Positions 6,168-9,964 of a DNA stretch of 9,964 bases are shown one piece after another. The first letter of the stretch is position 1. Every line of letters starts with the position of its first letter. Source of the DNA: Minisyncoccota bacterium (GTDB lineage Bacteria; Verrucomicrobiota; Lentisphaeria; Oligosphaerales; MVZH01); contig JAIPIM010000143.1 of assembly GCA_021734725.1 (NCBI GenBank), forward strand, positions 1 through 9,964. The letters run 5' to 3'. Both the position numbers and the translations under genes were made by a program. A model generated the notes under the pieces. That model was not told the DNA's origin. It worked only from the letters and a program-made list of their open reading frames with translations, and did not search any database.

Positions 6168-7030
6168 GCAGCGACAGCAAAGGCTCGAACACGGCATCAG
6201 CCAAACGGGAAAACGTTGAGGACACAATCAAATCCTTTGAAAGCATCCTTGAGATGTTCCCTGAGGATGTCAGCGCGCTGGAGTCGCTTGTGGTCGCCTA
6301 TCAGGAAGCGGGCGATTTGCATAACGCCCACGACAAGGCTCTGACGCTGGCCGACCTTATGGCGCAGCAAGGTAATTGGCGGCGGGTAGTGCAGTTAACG
6401 TCGGAAGTGCTTGGGGAAGCCCCGGAGAATGTCCGCGCACAAGCTCTGCATGAGAACGCTGACCACATACTTTCGCAGAAGGACGAAGAAACCGTCGCGA
6501 CAGAAGCCGCGACCCCGGCAGCAGAACCTGAACCCTCGGACCTCGCCTTCGATCTCAATGGCGAACTGGACCTGGCGTGGTTTCTCCTGGAGCATGACGC
6601 CATTACGCAAGAGCAATATGACAGTGCGATTTCCAGTCTGAGTAACCACGGCACTGGAGAACAGACGAGCGTAAGTGTCTCACTTCTTCAGGAGTTGGCC
6701 AGCATGGAACGCGTGCGCATCGACAAAATAATCGGGATGCTGTCGAGCGAGTGGAATATCCCCTACCTGGATATCACCAAATTCGAGATCCCGCAGGAGG
6801 TGGCACAGCTGCTTCCGCTGGATGTGGCCAGAAAAATCGGGGTGCTGCCCTTCGCTATGTTCGGAAAGGAGCTGATGGTCGCGGTACTCAACCCCATGAA
6901 CAAAGGGTTGCACAAACACGTGGAAGCTCACCTGAACAGAAAAATCCACATTTACTTGAGTTCACCGGAAGAACTTCAATCAGCCATCGATCAATTGGCC
7001 GGCAAAAAGAAAACGAATGCTGCTGGCTGA
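6164..7030 (+). CDS. TPR protein with stand-alone GspE_N/MshEN domain (no ATPase)
   Basis: The 288-residue protein begins within the ATGA overlap of the preceding stop and has no own strong ribosome site, so it is probably translationally coupled. Residues about 18-100 form TPR-like helices (SFESILEMFPEDVSALESLVVAYQ, then NWRRVVQLTSEVLGEAPENVRA). Residues about 105-130 are an Ala/Pro/Glu linker. Residues about 133-283 match the full GspE_N/MshEN domain: two helical repeats (LAWFLLEHDAITQEQYDSA; LLQELASMERVRIDKII), then WNIPYLDITKFEIPQEVAQL, KIGVLPFAMFGKELMVAVLNPM and a final IYLSSPEELQSAIDQL. This domain normally fronts pilus and secretion ATPases; here it ends the protein. Canonical MshEN repeats have RLG and a final Gln that contact c-di-GMP, and these are missing, so ligand binding is doubtful. 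A likely role is an adaptor between MglA/MglB and an assembly ATPase or its platform. Ends 60 bases from a convergent gene. Confidence 0.92.
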   Translation: MSSDSKGSNTASAKRENVEDTIKSFESILEMFPEDVSALESLVVAYQEAGDLHNAHDKALTLADLMAQQGNWRRVVQLTSEVLGEAPENVRAQALHENADHILSQKDEETVATEAATPAAEPEPSDLAFDLNGELDLAWFLLEHDAITQEQYDSAISSLSNHGTGEQTSVSVSLLQELASMERVRIDKIIGMLSSEWNIPYLDITKFEIPQEVAQLLPLDVARKIGVLPFAMFGKELMVAVLNPMNKGLHKHVEAHLNRKIHIYLSSPEELQSAIDQLAGKKKTNAAG

Positions 7031-7090
7031 CGGTTTGCGACATGCCAAACGGCCAATCGCTTATAGTCCTCATGAGCCCTTGAGGGTGAT

Positions 7091-8035
7091 TTAGTTCTCA
7101 GGCTGACCCGATTCGACATTCGTTGCGCGAAGCTTGTCTGCTTTTTGCCGTAGTCCCCTCTGGATCCCAGGCTCCCCTTTGGCCGCGAGAGCCGCCTCCT
7201 CATAGTAATTCGCCGCCGTCGCCAGTTCTCCTCTTTGCTCAGAAAGCCTGGCAAGGTATTGCAGGATCCTTCGGTAGAGCAAAAGGTCCGGTTTATCCGC
7301 GTCGCTGCGCGACTCCATCCGGCGCCATTCCAAAAGTTGCTTACGCCATTTATCGCGTGCTTCTTTGAAGGCCTGAAGAGCACGATCCCTCTGATCGAAA
7401 TTATGCAGCTGAAGGGTCCCTAACGTGAAAACCAGCTCCGCATCATCGGGGTTGTTCCGAATACCTTCTTTGATTAAAGCGAGCCCCTCTTCGGGACGAT
7501 CCAAACGGTTGACCAACCAGTAAGAGCCCACGCTAAAAGCCAGCACGTTATGCGGATCACTCTTTATCGACGCCCACATCCACGGCAACACTTCCTTCTC
7601 GAACCTCTCTCCGCGCAAATGCCTGTGCTCATGCGGAATACGCGCATTATTGATGGCCGACCACCAGTCCACTGCATGGTCCGCATGGTCATGCGCGTGA
7701 TGCGCATGATGCTCGTCTTCTTTACCGTCACGGTGTACGGCCGTGTACCCCCGCAACCCCTCGGCGTCATGGTCATGATTGTGCTCATCGTGGTCCGTTG
7801 CGCCCTCGCCGTGCAACCCGTGTGTACAGTGACCGACATAAACACCACCGTGGAAATACAGGTCCGCGAAGTCAAACATCTTCTTGCTCAGAACCGTTCT
7901 TGACTCACCGAGAATCAGTTCAAGCACGGAATGCCGCTCAGCCGTCCGTCGTTGCATGACATCCGTCCCTGAAAGGATGATGCCGATCACTATGGCACTC
8001 CCCCAGAGTCCTGAAATAAGCAGCCAGTTTCTCAC
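7091..8035 (-). CDS. Membrane-anchored histidine-rich TPR protein of an ABC operon
   Basis: The chosen start is GTG 8035, which overlaps the TGA of the permease gene by sharing GTGA and gives 314 residues. The longer open frame to 8143 runs inside the permease gene and encodes a Cys-rich stretch that looks like out-of-frame sequence. Residues 3-22 (NWLLISGLWGSAIVIGIILS) are a single membrane anchor or uncleaved signal. Residues 62-139 hold 19 histidines, in runs such as HDEHNHDHD and HHAHHAHDHADH, plus FHGG (62 onward) and HC; such tracts bind transition metals in known proteins. Residues about 160-290 are TPR-like helices (PEEGLALIKEGIRNNPDDAELVFTLGTLQLHN). I infer an extracytoplasmic or peripheral partner of the transporter, possibly sensing or buffering metal. 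I do not recognise a named family. Confidence 0.85.
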   Translation of the reverse strand: MRNWLLISGLWGSAIVIGIILSGTDVMQRRTAERHSVLELILGESRTVLSKKMFDFADLYFHGGVYVGHCTHGLHGEGATDHDEHNHDHDAEGLRGYTAVHRDGKEDEHHAHHAHDHADHAVDWWSAINNARIPHEHRHLRGERFEKEVLPWMWASIKSDPHNVLAFSVGSYWLVNRLDRPEEGLALIKEGIRNNPDDAELVFTLGTLQLHNFDQRDRALQAFKEARDKWRKQLLEWRRMESRSDADKPDLLLYRRILQYLARLSEQRGELATAANYYEEAALAAKGEPGIQRGLRQKADKLRATNVESGQPEN

Positions 8036-8811
8036 AATCGTTTCCTCTTGAACGCGTACACTGTAGCCGACAGCAACACAGCCGCATACACAACCGTATA
8101 GGCAACAATCCCCAAGGCAATGCCGAGCGGCATGATACCCCATTCATGGACCAGCCGAATACGCAGGTCATAGAATTCAAAATGTGGTGCCACCGCGTGA
8201 ACAACCCACACGAGGCCATTGACCCCCGTCGAAGCGTTTCCGGCAAACTCAGGCAATTGCTGCCCGAACAACAGCATACTGACCACGACGAGGGTGCAGC
8301 ACGTGATATTCGCGGACGGTGTAAGAATCATCGATCCCAGCAGTGTCAACGCCGTCACCAGGGCCAAAAAACAAACATGCAGAATAAACGCTTGAACAAG
8401 AACCCAGCTTATCCAGCTACCTGTCCTTCCCCCCACGAGAATTGCGTAGCAAACATAGAAAAGCACTAATGCCAAGCTGCTTGCGGAAGTCGCCCCGACA
8501 AATTTTCCCAGAACCACCTCGCTGCGGCGAACAGGTTTAGACAGAAGCGGCAGGATTGTACGGCGCTGAATTTCGCCGGGAAACTGGCGAGCAGCGGTAG
8601 TGATAGTCAGTACAATAGAAAACAGCCACATCAACATAAGTGCTATCTCGCGCAGGTATCGAACAACGCCCTCCACACCGAACAGCGCCACGGTGGTCAG
8701 CGGAAAAATAATGGCGGCAGCCAAAATAAGAGCCACATACACATCCTTCCGGCGGAAAAGTTCAAGGATACTTGCAGCGGCCACAGCTGTGACTTTACGA
8801 TAGGATATCAT
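8032..8811 (-). CDS. ABC-2 type transporter permease
   Basis: The 259-residue protein has about six hydrophobic segments (near 24-45, 54-75, 104-128, 137-162, 168-185 and 228-255), as in ABC-2 exporters of the single-membrane-domain class. After the second segment lies FPGEIQRRTILPLLSKPVRRSE (77-98), a cytoplasmic loop typical of these permeases that precedes GKFVGA. A GAGG site (8820-8817) is 5 bases before the ATG. It starts 14 bases after the ATPase gene stops and overlaps the start of the His-rich gene at its end, so the three form one transcript. It would form the membrane pore for the ATPase at 8826-9560, probably as a dimer. The substrate is not visible. NosFY-like copper-site assembly systems share this layout, but nothing specific supports that here. 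Confidence 0.93.
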   Translation of the reverse strand: MISYRKVTAVAAASILELFRRKDVYVALILAAAIIFPLTTVALFGVEGVVRYLREIALMLMWLFSIVLTITTAARQFPGEIQRRTILPLLSKPVRRSEVVLGKFVGATSASSLALVLFYVCYAILVGGRTGSWISWVLVQAFILHVCFLALVTALTLLGSMILTPSANITCCTLVVVSMLLFGQQLPEFAGNASTGVNGLVWVVHAVAPHFEFYDLRIRLVHEWGIMPLGIALGIVAYTVVYAAVLLSATVYAFKRKRL

Positions 8812-8825
8812 GAGGTCCTCGCGTC

Positions 8826-9560
8826 CTATTTCCTGTTCTCGCCATCACCTATAATGTCAAGAAAAACACGTTCCAAGTTGCGCTCTCCGGTACCCACGAC
8901 CTCGGACGTCGGGCCACACCAACGCAAAACACCCTCTTTTAAAATCCCCACACGGTCACATACGGTTTCGGCCTCGGAGAGTTCGTGCGACGAAAAGAAC
9001 ACCGTCTTGCCAGCCTCCCGTAAGCATCGCATGACCTCACGAACCTCGATGCGCGCCAGGGGATCCAGGCCGGTCGTGGGTTCATCGAGAATCAGCAGAT
9101 CCGGATCATGAAACAACGACTGCGCTATCCCCGCCCGCTGCAACATGCCTTTGGAGTATGTTTTCAAAGGCTTTCGAACATGCTCGGTGAGCCCTGTGAG
9201 TTCAAGCATCTCTTCGGTGCGTTTTCGAATATCCTGAGCAGACATGCCGCATAAAGCGCCGTAGAACCGCAATAGCTCGCGAATGTTCATGAATTCGTAG
9301 TAATTCGCGACTTCGGGCAGGTACCCGACCTGTTGCCGCGTCTCAGGGTCGGCTGGGCTTCCGCCCAGAACACGCACGTCACCGGACGTAGCCGACAGCA
9401 ATCCGAGCAGGATCTTTATGGTGGTTGTCTTTCCCGCACCATTCGGCCCCAGGAACCCGAAGATCTCACCTTCCCGCACAGACAGCGTCAAGTCGTTGAG
9501 AGCCCGCTGTCCTCCCGGGTACGTTTTGGCAAGCGCATTCATAACAATTGCATCACTCAT
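8826..9560 (-). CDS. ABC transporter ATP-binding protein
   Basis: ATG 9560 is chosen because GGAG (9570-9567) lies 6 bases upstream; an in-frame TTG at 9584 would extend it by eight residues without a better site. The 244-residue protein has all nucleotide-binding landmarks: Walker A GPNGAGKT (38-45), a Q-loop region YLPEVANYYEF (80-90) with Glu where Gln often stands, signature YSKGM (135-139), Walker B LLILDE (155-160) with catalytic Glu160, D-loop TGLDP (163-167) and the H-loop His192 (SSHELSEAE). YSKGM and the sequence around it place it with the ABC-2 exporter ATPases (CcmA/NatA/NosF-like). It supplies ATP hydrolysis to the permease encoded 14 bases downstream. First gene of the leftward three-gene operon. 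Confidence 0.96.
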   Translation of the reverse strand: MSDAIVMNALAKTYPGGQRALNDLTLSVREGEIFGFLGPNGAGKTTTIKILLGLLSATSGDVRVLGGSPADPETRQQVGYLPEVANYYEFMNIRELLRFYGALCGMSAQDIRKRTEEMLELTGLTEHVRKPLKTYSKGMLQRAGIAQSLFHDPDLLILDEPTTGLDPLARIEVREVMRCLREAGKTVFFSSHELSEAETVCDRVGILKEGVLRWCGPTSEVVGTGERNLERVFLDIIGDGENRK

Positions 9561-9665
9561 AGCGTTCTCCACGGACGTTCGCAACTCACACGGTTCGCAT
9601 TCCGCATATCGTCCTCACACAATCCGGTTCCAAGTCCTGTATGCTCTATTCAAGTCAAACGCGGG

Positions 9666-9702
9666 CAATATACGAAACCAACTGGACGCATACAATATAC
9701 GA
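9666..9702. repeat. Direct repeat CAATATACGA, two copies 27 bases apart
   Basis: Identical 10-mers occur at 9666-9675 and 9693-9702. Both read TCGTATATTG on the coding strand of the ABC operon and each contains a TATATT. They could be paired operator half-sites or two overlapping -10 elements; chance is not excluded. Confidence 0.4.
9667..9695 (-). promoter_or_regulatory. Candidate promoter of the ABC operon
   Basis: On the minus strand TATATT (9672-9667, 5 of 6 to the -10 consensus) follows TTGTAT (9695-9690, 3 of 6 to the -35 consensus) after 17 bases. This would give a leader of about 100 bases before ATG 9560. The -10 lies in one copy of a 10-base direct repeat whose other copy overlaps the -35, so a regulator could bind there. 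Confidence 0.35.
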
Positions 9703-9826
9703 TAGTATTTTGTCTCGCAAGTGGAGAGTGATCACGTGCGTTGTGACTGTTGCAGAATGCTTGAAAACATTGGCGGAAAAGTAGGCGGCGTCTTGCCTCA
9801 CAGACATCGGCGCGACTGTTGACATT

Positions 9827-9964
9827 TCACGGATCCAGGCCCGAGTCAAAAAGAGCAGCGGTGAATGAATTTTCCGTGTATGGCTTGATTCCTGCTACAA
9901 ATCGTCTGAAACTCAGCCAAGAGAATGCGTCAGTCGCGATCACTTGCGGGCAGCCGGCTTCACT
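9827..9964 (-). CDS. Possible C-terminal end of a leftward gene (partial, uncertain)
   Basis: A minus-strand frame is open from the window edge for 45 codons and stops at TGA 9829-9827. It ends with the residues FTAALFDSGLDP and contains ATDAFSWLSFRRFVAGIKPY, which looks protein-like in composition. A 45-codon open run arises by chance fairly often. A competing plus-strand frame (GTG 9861, open to the edge) covers the same bases. I see no domain, and no terminator follows. Confidence 0.25.
   Translation of the reverse strand, partial: SEAGCPQVIATDAFSWLSFRRFVAGIKPYTENSFTAALFDSGLDP

Larger units (their letters stand above)
9561..9826. other. Intergenic region upstream of the ABC operon
   Basis: Apart from the ABC ribosome site, the candidate promoter and the 10-base direct repeat, this 266-base stretch holds overlapping small palindromes GTGATCAC (9728-9735) and CACGTG (9733-9738). 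A 64-codon minus-strand frame at 9655-9849 crosses the promoter and has no protein-like features. Confidence 0.4.

Noticed and set aside
7031..7090. Bidirectional terminator between the convergent genes
   Set aside because: Weak pairings exist (CCTCA 7068-7072 with TGAGG 7081-7085; GTTTG 7033-7037 with CAAAC nearby) but stems are 5 bp and no T-run follows on either strand.
7667..7850. Simple-sequence repeat or CRISPR-like signal in the ATG/CAT-rich stretch
   Set aside because: The repetition comes from His/Asp codons of the His-rich protein; there are no regular spacers or identical repeat units.
9655..9849. 64-codon minus-strand frame as a small gene upstream of the ABC ATPase
   Set aside because: No ribosome site of note, it spans the promoter candidate and repeats, and the product lacks protein-like features.

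Overview
The window reads as about 10 kb of chromosome from a free-living Gram-negative-type bacterium of moderate GC. It has short spacers, Shine-Dalgarno sites and some GTG starts. I see no phage genes, insertion sequences, CRISPR arrays, rRNA or tRNA. MglA/MglB, a PATAN protein, GspE/PilB-type N-terminal domains and a formylglycine-generating-enzyme-like protein together suggest a lineage with type IV pilus or type II secretion machinery. Delta-proteobacterial, Kiritimatiellota/Lentisphaerota or Omnitrophota relatives are my guesses; the window alone does not settle taxonomy.

Layout. (1) 1-378, minus: N-terminus of a GspE/PilB-type assembly ATPase, cut by the window edge. (2) 663-1502, plus: FGE-sulfatase-fold protein lacking one of the two catalytic cysteines. 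(3) 3815-1521, minus: two-gene operon, a helix-hairpin-helix plus roadblock fusion followed by a degenerate receiver plus PATAN protein. (4) 3816-4426: a 611-base divergent spacer with a foldable element and a strong-looking promoter for the next operon. (5) 4427-7030, plus: mglA GTPase, mglB-type roadblock GAP, an unrecognised coiled-coil protein, and a TPR plus GspE_N/MshEN protein with no ATPase domain. (6) 9560-7091, minus: ABC ATPase, ABC-2 permease and a membrane-anchored histidine-rich TPR protein, start and stop codons nearly or actually overlapping. (7) 9561-9964: a promoter-like region with a 10-base direct repeat and, at the edge, an uncertain partial reading frame.

The most interesting part is blocks 3 to 5. 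Two operons transcribed away from one spacer encode a Ras-like polarity GTPase, its likely GAP, a second much larger roadblock protein fused to a ComEA-like HhH, a PATAN protein, and a TPR protein carrying the domain normally used by pilus/secretion ATPases. A partial ATPase of that class lies at the left edge. I infer a polarity or pilus/secretion control module in which MglA state is passed to the assembly machinery through adaptors. Its members belong to known domain families, but the fusions and the gene set look unusual. The ABC operon with the His-rich protein is a separate unit, perhaps metal-related.
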